From NCBI RefSeq assembly GCF_009765735.1, contig NZ_LMUW01000221.1:48934-105575 (forward strand): a stretch of 56,642 nt of DNA, in the 5' to 3' direction. Source of the DNA: Xenophilus sp. L33 (lineage in GTDB: Bacteria > Pseudomonadota > Gammaproteobacteria > Burkholderiales > Burkholderiaceae_C). Positions 23,596 through 31,987 of this stretch are shown one piece after another; the first letter of the stretch is position 1, and each line of letters starts with the position of its first letter. Under the pieces are notes generated by a model. The model did no database searches. It worked only from the letters and a program-made list of their open reading frames with translations, and had not been told where the DNA came from. The position numbers and the translations under genes were made by a program.

Positions 23596-24633
23596 CTACG
23601 CTTCTTCGCTGGCGGCTACCAGACCGAGCCGCACTTGAGTGTCGCGAATACGTTGCATGGCAGGAGCGTCGAAACGTCCGTCTTCCGCTGCTTGCACGGC
23701 TTCCTCGAGTTGCTCCCGACTGGAAAAGCCGATGGCCAGCGTGTGCATGCCCGTCGTGGAAATGCCATAGCGCAATGCCGCGGACGCCAGGCTCCTCGCC
23801 AGGCCTTCGCGGACCAGGTCGCCGAACTGGTGTGCGCAGGCGACATCGTGCTCGTAGTCAGCCCCTGATCCGATTCCCTTTCCAAGTGGAATGACGGTCG
23901 TCATCGCGTTCGGGTGACGTTCGGAGACACCGCTCAGGGAGCCGCCTGCCAGCAGACGAATGCCGATGACGCCGATATCGTGCTCGCCGACGGGACGCAG
24001 CAACCGTTCGTAGTTTTCGCTCGGCGAGGCATCGTCCAAGGGTTCATTCGCGGACGGATTGAGCAGGCTGTAAGCCACCTGGACCGTGTCGACCCGGTCG
24101 TCTTGCAGAAGATCGATCACGCCGGGCGCGTGTCCGAGCGCGGACAGCCCGGCAAAGCGTACCTTGCCATCTCGCCGCAAGCGTTCGAATGTGCCGAGAA
24201 CGGTCTGGCGTACCAGGTCGACCGTCAATCCGCTGCCTGTGCCGACCGGCGAAATCGGGTTGTGCAATTGAATCAGGTCGAGGCAATCGACACCCAGTCG
24301 GCGCAGGCTTTCCTCGACCGAGCGGGTGATCAGGGCGGGCAGCTTGTCCCTCTGGTCGAGGTCGTCCCTCAGGGCCGGATCGATTCGGACCTTGGAGCCG
24401 ACGATGGCGCGCCGCTTCAGACTGCGCAGGGCCCGGCCCAGGTTCTCCTCGGACTTTCCGGCGCCATAAAAAGGGGCGGTGTCGAAATAGGTAATGCCTG
24501 CGTCCAGCGCATGTGCGACGGCGGCTTCCTGCTCGCTCGGTGTGCCACCGACCATCAGGCCGCCGACCATTCCACAACCGAAACCGATCACGGACACGCT
24601 CAGGCCCGTCCGACCGAGACGCCTTTGCTCCAT
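23596..24633 (-). CDS. aldo/keto reductase
   Basis: This 345-residue NADP-type reductase begins MEQRRLGRTGLSVSVIGFG and has the catalytic tetrad in DTAPFYGAGKSEENLG (Asp, Tyr), SKV (Lys) and LIQLHNP (His). The phosphate-binding end shows TLAIGFSSREQLEEAV. The closest wording is to pyridoxal/galactose-dehydrogenase-like AKRs. ATG at 24633 follows the FAH stop by 2 bp overlap distance, and the frame is open 27 codons further upstream inside that gene. The role would be reduction of an aldehyde or ketone intermediate or oxidation of the alcohol. Confidence 0.87.
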   Translation of the reverse strand: MEQRRLGRTGLSVSVIGFGCGMVGGLMVGGTPSEQEAAVAHALDAGITYFDTAPFYGAGKSEENLGRALRSLKRRAIVGSKVRIDPALRDDLDQRDKLPALITRSVEESLRRLGVDCLDLIQLHNPISPVGTGSGLTVDLVRQTVLGTFERLRRDGKVRFAGLSALGHAPGVIDLLQDDRVDTVQVAYSLLNPSANEPLDDASPSENYERLLRPVGEHDIGVIGIRLLAGGSLSGVSERHPNAMTTVIPLGKGIGSGADYEHDVACAHQFGDLVREGLARSLASAALRYGISTTGMHTLAIGFSSREQLEEAVQAAEDGRFDAPAMQRIRDTQVRLGLVAASEEA

Positions 24634-24635
24634 GC

Positions 24636-25490
24636 TCACTCCCCGACCACCGGATTCGACAAGACGCCGATCGATGAAATCTCCACCTCGACCCGGTCGC
24701 CGGGCTTCAGCCACAGCGGCGGTTTGCGCATGGACCCCACGCCGTTAGTGGTGCCGGTGCAGATCACATCGCCAGGCTGCAGTTCGAGGAAGATCGACAG
24801 ATAGGCGATGAGCTCGGGTACGGACCAGATCATGTCATTGGTGGAGGTGCGCTGCACCACCTCGCCATTGAGCCGGGTGACCAGGTCCAACCTGGAAGGG
24901 TCGGCTATCTCATCGGCCGTCACGATCCACGGGCCGAACGCCCCGGTCGCGGGAAAGCTCTTGGCCGGCGTGACCTGCGAGCTGTGCTTCTGAAAATCCC
25001 TCAACGTGCCGTCCATGTAGCAGGCGTAGCCGGCGACGGCGTCCGACGCGTCCGCGACGGCGAGCCTCCTGGCGTGTCGACCGATGACCACGGCCAGTTC
25101 CCCTTCGTAGTCGAACTGCTCCGAAGCCGAAGGTCGCACGAGCGCTTGCAGGTGGCCCACCTGGCTGTTCGCGAAACGGGCAATGACCACCGGCTTGGCC
25201 GGCTCGGGAAGCCCGAGCTCGCGCTGGTGCGCCCGATAGTTCAGGCCGATCATGATGAGCTTCGGAGGCTCGGGCAGCGGCGGCAGCAATTGCACTGCGC
25301 CGAGGTGATGGTCGGGCTTCTCATCGGCCAGCCGGCGGACTTCGTCGAGTCGACCCTCGGCAAGAACGGCGCGTAACGTGGGCGCGTTCGGGCCAAGCCT
25401 GAGCCCGACATCGACGATGCCGGTGCCGCCAGTGTCGATGACGCCGTGGCTGATCTGCCCATCGGGCTTGCGGAAGGTAACGAGTTTCAT
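24636..25490 (-). CDS. fumarylacetoacetate hydrolase (FAH) family protein
   Basis: A 284-residue FAH-fold enzyme. It begins MKLVTFRKPDG, has IMIGLNYRAHQRELG, the metal-binding YEGELAVVIGR, VAGYACYMDGTLRDFQ and the closing GDVICTGTTNGVGSMRKPP. These enzymes hydrolyse or decarboxylate 2,4-dioxo acids from aromatic ring cleavage, using Mg or Mn. It lies between the RraA-like and aldo/keto reductase genes in one direction. Together with the Rieske oxygenase across the divergent promoter, this suggests an aromatic degradation unit. Confidence 0.9.
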   Translation of the reverse strand: MKLVTFRKPDGQISHGVIDTGGTGIVDVGLRLGPNAPTLRAVLAEGRLDEVRRLADEKPDHHLGAVQLLPPLPEPPKLIMIGLNYRAHQRELGLPEPAKPVVIARFANSQVGHLQALVRPSASEQFDYEGELAVVIGRHARRLAVADASDAVAGYACYMDGTLRDFQKHSSQVTPAKSFPATGAFGPWIVTADEIADPSRLDLVTRLNGEVVQRTSTNDMIWSVPELIAYLSIFLELQPGDVICTGTTNGVGSMRKPPLWLKPGDRVEVEISSIGVLSNPVVGE

Positions 25491-25540
25491 GGGGTGTGAG
25501 CTGACCTGGAGACTTGATGTGGAGGCCGATTGGAAGAGGG

Positions 25541-26239
25541 CTATTCGACGATCGCGTCCTTGTCGATCCAGACCAGGCCCATTTCGGCGAGCCTTTGAAG
25601 CATCGGGGCGCTGGCCCCCAAGGCCGGTCCTCCCGACGCCATGCGCAAACGCGCCACTTCTTCGCGGTCGCAGCGCTGTTGCGCCGCGATCGCTATTTCC
25701 GCTGCCACGCCGTGAGGCACGACGACGACACCGTCGTCGTCCGCCACGATGATGTCGCCGGGCGTCACACTGGCGCCTGCACAGACCACCGGCACATTGA
25801 CCGAGCCGGGCGTGGCCTTGACAGTGCCTTGGGCCGATATGGCCTTGCTCCAGACCGGAAATTTCATCGCCCTGATCTGCCTGACATCGCGACAGCCTGC
25901 GTCGAGGATCAGGCCGGAGATCTGCTTGGCACGCATCAGCGTGACCAGCAGGTCACCGACCATGCCGTCCGTGGTCTCCGAAGTCGCGGCGACCACGAGA
26001 ACGTCCCCGGGGCTGCAGACCTCGCAGGCCACGTGGATCATCCAGTTGTCCCCTGGCGTCGAGAGCACCGTGACTGCACGGCCTGCCATCTGCATGCCTT
26101 CGATCAATGGCCTCATGACCGGGCGCATCAGGCCGATGCGACCCATTGCCTCGTGCACGGTCGCGACGCCCAGCGAGCGCAGCTTCTCGACGAGCTCGGG
26201 CGGGGTCGAGGGAATGTGTCGGACAACGACGTTCTTCAT
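25541..26239 (-). CDS. RraA-like aldolase (4-hydroxy-4-methyl-2-oxoglutarate/4-carboxy-4-hydroxy-2-oxoadipate aldolase type)
   Basis: The 232-residue protein has the RraA/HMG aldolase fold: STATVHEAMGR-like segment LGVATVHEAMGRIGLMRP, then GDNWMIHVACEVCSPGDVLVV, then the catalytic DAGCRDVRQIR with Arg and Asp that set the enzyme apart from the RNase E inhibitor, and the metal site GDIIVADDDGVVVVP. It would release pyruvate from a ring-cleavage product or decarboxylate oxaloacetate. It is the first gene of the minus operon and its promoter lies back to back with that of the Rieske oxygenase. Confidence 0.88.
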   Translation of the reverse strand: MKNVVVRHIPSTPPELVEKLRSLGVATVHEAMGRIGLMRPVMRPLIEGMQMAGRAVTVLSTPGDNWMIHVACEVCSPGDVLVVAATSETTDGMVGDLLVTLMRAKQISGLILDAGCRDVRQIRAMKFPVWSKAISAQGTVKATPGSVNVPVVCAGASVTPGDIIVADDDGVVVVPHGVAAEIAIAAQQRCDREEVARLRMASGGPALGASAPMLQRLAEMGLVWIDKDAIVE

Positions 26240-26268
26240 GACGGGAATCTCACAGCTCGCATCCTGAG

Positions 26269-26302
26269 TGTCCGTTTAACGGCTGAAAAACCGATGATCG
26301 GA
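26269..26302. promoter_or_regulatory. 34-bp operator repeat, copy 1
   Basis: This stretch and 26381-26414 align without gaps at 27 of 34 positions: TGTCCG, AACGGCT and CCGATnATCGGA are shared. It starts about 5 bp beyond the -10 of the minus-strand promoter, covering the probable start of transcription of the RraA-like gene. A repressor here would block that operon. The IclR regulator at 28835 is the nearest candidate, by position. Confidence 0.6.
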
Positions 26303-26306
26303 CGCA

Positions 26307-26336
26307 ACCATATCGCATGACGCAGGCGGTCGTCAA
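26307..26336 (-). promoter_or_regulatory. sigma-70-type promoter for the RraA/FAH operon
   Basis: On the minus strand TTGACG (26336-26331) is followed after 18 bp by TATGGT (26312-26307). It lies 70 bp before the RraA-like start codon. Its -35 is only 2 bp from the -35 of the oppositely directed Rieske promoter. Confidence 0.5.
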
Positions 26337-26338
26337 GG

Positions 26339-26368
26339 TTGACAACGAGTGGTACCGGCCCTTAAGAT
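26339..26368 (+). promoter_or_regulatory. sigma-70-type promoter for the Rieske oxygenase operon
   Basis: TTGACA (26339-26344), 18-bp spacer, TAAGAT (26363-26368). It lies about 100 bp before the oxygenase start. The spacer contains GGTACCGGCCCTT, a 12-base part of which also occurs at 2289 upstream of the thiolase-like gene. Confidence 0.55.
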
Positions 26369-26380
26369 CGGTTCCAAAGA

Positions 26381-26414
26381 TGTCCGATGAACGGCTAAAC
26401 GTCCGATCATCGGA
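26381..26414. promoter_or_regulatory. 34-bp operator repeat, copy 2
   Basis: Second copy of the repeat at 26269. Here the inner core TCCGATCATCGGA is a perfect palindrome. It begins 12 bp after the -10 of the plus-strand promoter, so a bound protein would sit at the transcript start. The two copies lie nearly symmetrically around the paired -35 boxes. Confidence 0.6.
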
Positions 26415-26465
26415 TTGGTGACGCCAGGTCCTGACCATTCAAGCCGATTCAATCAATCCAACGAG

Positions 26466-27821
26466 ATGCCCATGAGCAGCACCATTGTTCCTCCTGTATC
26501 GACCCGCATCGACACGCAAGCCCTGACCCGTATCGGCAAAGGGACGCCGATGGGCGACTTCATGCGGCAGTATTGGATTCCGGCCATTCTTTCGAGCGAA
26601 CTCGTCGCAGATCGCGAGCCGGTGCGACTCATGTTGCTGGGCGAGAAGCTCATTGCATTTCGCGACAGCAACGGCAAGGCAGCAGTCATGGACGAGCGTT
26701 GCCCGCATCGCGGCGTATCGCTTTTCATGGGCCGTGTGGAAGACGGCGGGATTAGATGCGTCTACCACGGCTGGAAGTTCCTCGCTGACGGAACATGCGT
26801 GGACATGCCCAGTGTGCCGGAGCAGCAGCAGTGCAAGCACCTGGTCAAGGCCCGCGCCTACCCCACCCGGGAGTGCGGCGGGGTGATCTGGGCTTACCTG
26901 GGCGACCGCGCCGAGCCGCCGAGCATGCCGCTTATCGAAGCGGCGATGCTGCCCGCGCAGGAGGTCAACGTCTATTGCCTGCAGCGTGAGTGCAATTACC
27001 TGCAGATGGCCGAGAGCGACCTCGACACCTCCCATTTCGGCTTTCTTCACCTGGGCTGTCTCGAGCCCGACGACTTTCCTCCCGACAATCCGTTGCGCTT
27101 CGCCGCCGAGAATCGTGCGCCCGAGTTTGCGTCGTCCGAGATGCCTTGGGGGACCTCCTATGGTGCGCATCGCGCGGCGAGCGACGGCCAGCGCTATTGG
27201 CGAGTGGCCAATTTCCTGTTCCCGTTCTGGACGCAGACCCCGCAGGGCGACTTCAGCGACCACATCGATGCGCGGGCCTTCGTGCCGATGGACGACCACC
27301 ACACCATGATGTTTCACTTTTCATGGGCCCGGAAGTCGCGGCCATTGGTCGTCGAGGACAACAACGGAAAGCCGCTCCCGGGTCTCAAGAACAACAACGA
27401 ACTGCTGCCCAACACCACGGACTGGTTCGGGCGCTGGCGCCCGATCGCCAATCCGTCGAACGACTGGTTGATCGATCGGGACATGCAGCGCAACGGCGTG
27501 ACCTTCTCCGGCCTGGACAATATCCGCACGCAGGACCAGGCGGCGGTCGAGAGCATGGGGCCGATCGTCGACCATGCCCTCGAGCATCTGGTTCCCTCGG
27601 ACCAGATGGTCGGCAAGACGCGTCGACGCATGGTGAAGGCGCTGCAGCGCTTCGTCGAGCAAAAGGTGTCGCCGCCCGGGGTGGACGATCCGGAGGTCTT
27701 CGCGGCGGCACGCAGCGGCTTTTTCGTGGCCGATGCGCAGGTCGACTGGCCGGACGTCTATCACGATCGGGCCCGCTCGCTGCAACATCCTGCTGCCGAA
27801 ACCAGTACATCGCCGGCATGA
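26466..27821 (+). CDS. Rieske aromatic ring-hydroxylating oxygenase, alpha subunit (phthalate 4,5-dioxygenase-like)
   Basis: The 451-residue oxygenase has an N-terminal Rieske [2Fe-2S] centre with Cys79-x-His81 (CPHRG) and Cys98-x2-His101 (CVYHGW). The catalytic domain has the iron site MAESDLDTSHFGFLH, with bridging Asp and two His. The TPMGDFMRQYWIPAIL opening and overall length fit the phthalate 4,5-dioxygenase group of oxygenases that pair with a one-component FMN reductase. It would hydroxylate or demethylate an aromatic acid using O2. ATG at 26466 is used; ATG at 26472 is nearly as good. The stop overlaps the reductase start (ATGA). Confidence 0.92.
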   Translation: MPMSSTIVPPVSTRIDTQALTRIGKGTPMGDFMRQYWIPAILSSELVADREPVRLMLLGEKLIAFRDSNGKAAVMDERCPHRGVSLFMGRVEDGGIRCVYHGWKFLADGTCVDMPSVPEQQQCKHLVKARAYPTRECGGVIWAYLGDRAEPPSMPLIEAAMLPAQEVNVYCLQRECNYLQMAESDLDTSHFGFLHLGCLEPDDFPPDNPLRFAAENRAPEFASSEMPWGTSYGAHRAASDGQRYWRVANFLFPFWTQTPQGDFSDHIDARAFVPMDDHHTMMFHFSWARKSRPLVVEDNNGKPLPGLKNNNELLPNTTDWFGRWRPIANPSNDWLIDRDMQRNGVTFSGLDNIRTQDQAAVESMGPIVDHALEHLVPSDQMVGKTRRRMVKALQRFVEQKVSPPGVDDPEVFAAARSGFFVADAQVDWPDVYHDRARSLQHPAAETSTSPA

Positions 27822-28777
27822 GACTCGCGAGCGAAGCGCAAACCCGGGCGATGCGCCTGACTGCGCTGCACTACGGCGCTGCCGGCATCAACCTCTATGA
27901 GCTGCGGCCGATGGACGGCCAGCCAGTGGCGTTCACCGCAGGTGCTCACGTCGACGTGCATATCGGAAACGGGCTGGTGCGCCAGTACTCCCTCGCCAAC
28001 GATCCGTGCGAGCACGATCGCTACCTGCTCGGCGTGAAGCGCGACCTGGCGAGTCGAGGCGGATCCAAATTTCTGCACGATCTCCTGCGCCCGGGAGATG
28101 TCCTGCAAATCGGTTCACCGAAAAATCATTTCGCCCTGGCCGAGGAGGCGTCACACACGGTGTTCGTGGCCGGAGGAATCGGCATCACACCGATCCGCAG
28201 CATGATTCATCGGGCAGAAGCGATCGGCTTGTCGTGGGAATTGCATTACGCCGTTCGGACTTCCGATGACGTGGTTTTCTTGCGGGATTTCGAGTCCGAC
28301 AGTCGAGTCAAGCTGCACGTCGACAGTCTGGCAGCCGATAAACCCCTCGACCTAGAGTCATTGGCTCAGCGCTCGTCGCCGGCGGCGCATGTCTATTGCT
28401 GCGGTCCGGCCCCGATGATCCAGACATTCGAATCGGCCTTCAGGCGCTGGCCGGACTTGCAGCGTCATGTGGAACATTTCGGCGCGTCGGATGCCGGCCT
28501 CCGGACGGGTTCCGGCTTCGATGTCGTGCTGGCGCGCAGTGGACAGACGGTCCGGGTCGGCCCGGACCAGTCGATACTCGAAGCGGTGCGCGCCGCCGGA
28601 ATCCAGGTCGCTGCGTCGTGCGAGCAGGGCGTCTGCGGGGCGTGTGAAGTTCGGGTGCTGGCTGGGGAACCCGATCATCGAGACACCCTCCTGTCTCCCG
28701 ACGAAAGGGCTGCGGGAGACTGCATGATGATCTGCTGCTCGCGCAGCAAATCGAACGAGTTGGTCCTGGACCTTTGA
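27818..28777 (+). CDS. Rieske oxygenase reductase (FMN/NAD plus C-terminal 2Fe-2S, PDR type)
   Basis: A 319-residue reductase with domain order typical of phthalate dioxygenase reductase. The flavin-binding part has RQYSLAND, the nucleotide domain has FVAGGIGITPIRSMI and YCCGPAPMIQTF, and the C-terminal plant-type ferredoxin domain has cluster cysteines 268, 273 and 276 (CEQGVCGAC) plus one near 306. It passes electrons from NAD(P)H to the oxygenase. Start and oxygenase stop overlap by 4 bp, so the two are made together. Confidence 0.92.
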   Translation: MRLASEAQTRAMRLTALHYGAAGINLYELRPMDGQPVAFTAGAHVDVHIGNGLVRQYSLANDPCEHDRYLLGVKRDLASRGGSKFLHDLLRPGDVLQIGSPKNHFALAEEASHTVFVAGGIGITPIRSMIHRAEAIGLSWELHYAVRTSDDVVFLRDFESDSRVKLHVDSLAADKPLDLESLAQRSSPAAHVYCCGPAPMIQTFESAFRRWPDLQRHVEHFGASDAGLRTGSGFDVVLARSGQTVRVGPDQSILEAVRAAGIQVAASCEQGVCGACEVRVLAGEPDHRDTLLSPDERAAGDCMMICCSRSKSNELVLDL

Positions 28778-28834
28778 GCCGCAGGCGGATGAGTCGGAGG
28801 CGTTATCCTTGCGGCACATCCGCAGCCGCCAACC

Positions 28835-29662
28835 ATGCCCCGAAAAGCAGCAATTCACGATACAGAACCGCCCGTCGCCGTGTCGGCGGACAATTCCCCT
28901 TCGCAGGAGATCGAGAAGTTCTCGGGCGACCCGGATTTCATGACCTCGCTCGCTCGAGGGCTGAGCGTGATTCGCGCATTCGACCAGAACAGTTTGCGCC
29001 TGAGCGTGGCGCAGGTGAGCGAACGAACGGGGTTTCCTCGCTCGGCTGCGCGGCGTTGCCTCTACACATTGCAGTGCCTGGGTTATGTCGGCGTGGACGG
29101 AAGCAATTTCTTCCTGAAGCCGAGGGTGGTCGCACTCGGCCACGTTTATCTGACCGCAACACCGCTCTCGATCACCGCGCAGCCAGTCCTCGATGCGGTC
29201 GCGCGTGATGTCGGAGAAACCTGCACACTGGCTGTTCTTGATCATGACGAGATACTGTTCGTCGCCCACTCTTCGAAGGCACCTCTGGTCTCGGTCAACA
29301 TTGCAGTAGGTAGCCGCCTGCCTGCGTACTGCACCGCCAACGGGCTGATCTTGCTGGGCGCGCTCGCTCCGCATGAACTCGAGGACTACCTGTCGCGAGT
29401 CAAGTTCGTCCGCCTGACCGGCACGACCATCAGCAGCAAGAAGAAGCTGGTCGAGCGGATCGCAGCCGTCAAGGCGCAGGGCTACGCTGTGGTGGACCAG
29501 GAGTTCAATGAAAAGATTCGCTCCGTCGCCATTGGTGTCCGGAGCGCGGGCCGCGTTGCAGCCAGCATGAGCATTGCGGTGCCCGTCGAGCGCGTCAGCG
29601 TTCAGCAGTTGACAAGTCGACTCCTTCCATTCCTGCGATCGGCAGCTTCGGAGTTCGCCTGA
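28835..29662 (+). CDS. IclR family regulator (PcaR/PobR-like)
   Basis: The 275-residue protein has the motif DPDFMTSLARGLSVIRAF that introduces the winged helix of the PcaR/CatR/PobR branch, followed by VSERTGFPRSAARRCLYTL. Its C-terminal GAF-like domain shows VARDVGETCTLAVLD, GSRLPAYCTANGLILL and MSIAVPVERVSVQQL. This branch controls aromatic degradation. It lies 57 bp after the Rieske reductase in the same direction. The 34-bp repeats at 26269 and 26381 are its most likely binding sites, by position and by palindrome form. Confidence 0.92.
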   Translation: MPRKAAIHDTEPPVAVSADNSPSQEIEKFSGDPDFMTSLARGLSVIRAFDQNSLRLSVAQVSERTGFPRSAARRCLYTLQCLGYVGVDGSNFFLKPRVVALGHVYLTATPLSITAQPVLDAVARDVGETCTLAVLDHDEILFVAHSSKAPLVSVNIAVGSRLPAYCTANGLILLGALAPHELEDYLSRVKFVRLTGTTISSKKKLVERIAAVKAQGYAVVDQEFNEKIRSVAIGVRSAGRVAASMSIAVPVERVSVQQLTSRLLPFLRSAASEFA

Positions 29663-29750
29663 GGGTACAGCGCGATGGCACGTCGGCCTCGCGGCTTCGC
29701 ATGTGATTGCCGTACTCGTCTTTCGGCATGCTGCAAGCCGCGTACGTGCA

Positions 29751-30704
29751 TCAAAGGGGTTCGCCGCTCTTCGGCCTGCCTTTGCGCAAGACGGACTTCT
29801 GCGCCACGGGGCTCGGTGGACGGGCACTGAGCAGCAAGTCGCGAAAATGTACGGCGGCCCGTGTCTCCGTATCTGCCCGCATGGCCACCGCAATCGCAAT
29901 CGACAGACGATCGGCGGAGCCCGAAAGGGGTCGGAACACCACACCGCTCGATGCCTGCGCTTTGCAGATGGAAGGAACCAGCGCGACACCGATGCCGCTT
30001 TCCACCAGGCTGACAATGGTCTGGACCTGCACCGCTTCCTGGACCACCTTGGGCGTGAAGCCCGCGGCCTGGCACGCCCCGGTCACCTGCCCGCGGAGAT
30101 TCGGGGCCATCGCCTCGGAGTACAGGATGAACGGCTCCTCGGCGAGGTCCTGCAGGCGAAGGCGCTTGCGCATCGCCAGCGGACTGCGCGCCGGCAAGGC
30201 GGCCACCAGCGTGTCGATTTCCACGGGCACCAGTTTGGCGGTGGTCGGCTCGAACACCGGGTAGCGGATCAATCCTATGTCGAGTTCGTCATTGTCGATC
30301 TCGCGCAATATCTGGACGGTGGATCGCTCGCGCAGATCGAGCAGCACCAAAGGATATCTCTTGCGAAAGAGAGGCAGTGTTCGTGGAAACAGCTGGTAGG
30401 TAGCGGATCCGATGAAACCGATTCGCAAGGTACCGCCGACGCCGCCTGCGGCATCGGCCGCGACTTTGCGCAACCGATCGGCGTGAAAGGCGATCTGCCG
30501 CGCGCTCGGAAGAATGGCTTCACCGACGGCGGTCAGGCGCACACCTCTGCGTTCGCGCAGGAAGAGGGCACCGCCAAGCTCGCGCTCCAGCCGTTTGATC
30601 GAGATCGACAGCGGCGGTTGCGCCATGTGCAGGCGCTCGGCGGCCTTGCTCAGGTTTCGTGCTTCGCACACGGCGAGGAACTGCTGGATCTGGCGAAGGT
30701 TCAC
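29751..30704 (-). CDS. LysR family transcriptional regulator
   Basis: The 317-residue protein begins MNLRQIQQFLAVCEARNLS with helix-turn-helix AERLHMAQPPLSISIKRLERELG, the standard LysR start. The effector domain includes LRIGFIGSATYQLFP and VSLVESGIGVALVPS. It is divergent from the acyl-CoA dehydrogenase at 30824. A perfect 8-bp inverted repeat with T-N11-A geometry lies between them, so it very likely controls the acyl-CoA dehydrogenase/CoA-transferase pair. Confidence 0.93.
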   Translation of the reverse strand: MNLRQIQQFLAVCEARNLSKAAERLHMAQPPLSISIKRLERELGGALFLRERRGVRLTAVGEAILPSARQIAFHADRLRKVAADAAGGVGGTLRIGFIGSATYQLFPRTLPLFRKRYPLVLLDLRERSTVQILREIDNDELDIGLIRYPVFEPTTAKLVPVEIDTLVAALPARSPLAMRKRLRLQDLAEEPFILYSEAMAPNLRGQVTGACQAAGFTPKVVQEAVQVQTIVSLVESGIGVALVPSICKAQASSGVVFRPLSGSADRLSIAIAVAMRADTETRAAVHFRDLLLSARPPSPVAQKSVLRKGRPKSGEPL

Positions 30705-30722
30705 GGTGGTAGCGGCATGGGA

Positions 30723-30743
30723 GGCATACCCAAAAGGTATGCC
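30723..30743. promoter_or_regulatory. LysR box GGCATACC-N5-GGTATGCC
   Basis: Two perfect 8-bp arms around CAAAA. Within it ATACC-CAAAA-GGTAT gives the T-N11-A form of LysR-type binding sites. It begins 19 bp before the LysR start and lies 81 bp before the acyl-CoA dehydrogenase start. Confidence 0.7.
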
Positions 30744-30823
30744 AGATTCGATTTTTTAATATTGGACCCTTATAGCTGCTTTCTGTACATTCGCTCTGAT
30801 ACCTGAAACGCCATGGAGCCAAG

Positions 30824-31987
30824 ATGACAGAACGCGAAGAGACATTGGTGCAACTGGTGGAGGCCGTACGGCGATTCACGCGCGAGGTGCTGCTCCCTGC
30901 CGAAGCCATCGTGGAGAAGACCAACGAGATACCCGAGCATGTGGTGCGCGGTCTGAAGGACCTCGGCTTGTTCGGAATGACCGTGCCCGAGGAATATGGT
31001 GGTCTCGGCCTGAGCATGTTCGAGGAGGCGAGTCTGGTCTTCGAGGTCTGCTATGCGCAACCGGCCTTCCGGTCGTTTTTCGGCACGACCAACGGCGTCG
31101 GGACGCTGGGGATCCTCAATTACGGAACCGAGGAGCAAAAGCGCAAATACCTGCCTCAGTTGGCGAGCGGCCAGATGATGGCTTCATTTGCCCTGACCGA
31201 ACCCGACTCGGGCTCGGACGCCGCGTCGCTCACCACGCGGGCGGTGCGCGACGGCGACCATTACGTCATCAACGGCACCAAGCGATTCATTACCAATGCG
31301 ATTCACGCCGGCGTGTTCACGGTTTTTGCGCGAACGGCGCCCAAGGAGGCGGGAGCCGGCGGCATTTCGGCTTTCCTGGTCGAGCGCGGCACGCCGGGGC
31401 TGACGGTTACCAAGCCCTACGAGAAGATGGGCTTTGCCGGCTCGCACGAATCGGATGTCATCTTCGAGGACGTGCGGGTGCCGGCGAGTGCCATGCTGGG
31501 TGCGGAGGGAACCGGGTTCAAGAACGCCATGAAGTCGCTCGATCATGCGCGCCTGCACATGTCGGCGGTCGCCACCGGCCTGTGCCAGCGACTGCTCGAC
31601 GAAGGTGTTCGTTACGCGACCGAGCGCAAGCAGTTCGGCAAGCCGATCGCGAGCTTCCAACTGATCCAGGCGCTGCTCGCAGACAGCCAGGCCGAGGCCT
31701 TCGCCGCCAGGGCCATGGTCGAGAGGGCTGCGCGCGACAAGGACGCGGGCAAGAGCATCACCAAGGAAGCGGCCTGCTGCAAGTACTTCGCAACGGAAGC
31801 CGCCGGCCGCATCGCGGACCGCATGCTCCAGGTCCACGGCGGCAACGGGTATATCAAGGAATATGCGATCGAGCGGCTTTATCGCGACGTGCGGCTGTTG
31901 CGCATCTACGAGGGAACCAGCCAGATCCTGCAGATCATCACCGCACGCGAACTGATTCGCGAACATGAGAGCGGAGCGCTTTCGTGA
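30824..31987 (+). CDS. acyl-CoA dehydrogenase
   Basis: The 387-residue flavoenzyme has all main family motifs: FALTEPDSGSDAASL, GTKRFITNAIHAGVF, YATERKQFGKPI, QVHGGNGYIKEYAIERLYRD and the terminal RIYEGTSQI, in which the Glu aligns with the general base of short/medium-chain enzymes. It dehydrogenates an acyl-CoA at the alpha-beta bond and passes electrons to ETF. The GTG start of the CoA-transferase overlaps its stop by 4 bp. The pair, under the divergent LysR, forms a minimal activation and dehydrogenation unit for a carboxylic acid. Confidence 0.93.
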   Translation: MTEREETLVQLVEAVRRFTREVLLPAEAIVEKTNEIPEHVVRGLKDLGLFGMTVPEEYGGLGLSMFEEASLVFEVCYAQPAFRSFFGTTNGVGTLGILNYGTEEQKRKYLPQLASGQMMASFALTEPDSGSDAASLTTRAVRDGDHYVINGTKRFITNAIHAGVFTVFARTAPKEAGAGGISAFLVERGTPGLTVTKPYEKMGFAGSHESDVIFEDVRVPASAMLGAEGTGFKNAMKSLDHARLHMSAVATGLCQRLLDEGVRYATERKQFGKPIASFQLIQALLADSQAEAFAARAMVERAARDKDAGKSITKEAACCKYFATEAAGRIADRMLQVHGGNGYIKEYAIERLYRDVRLLRIYEGTSQILQIITARELIREHESGALS

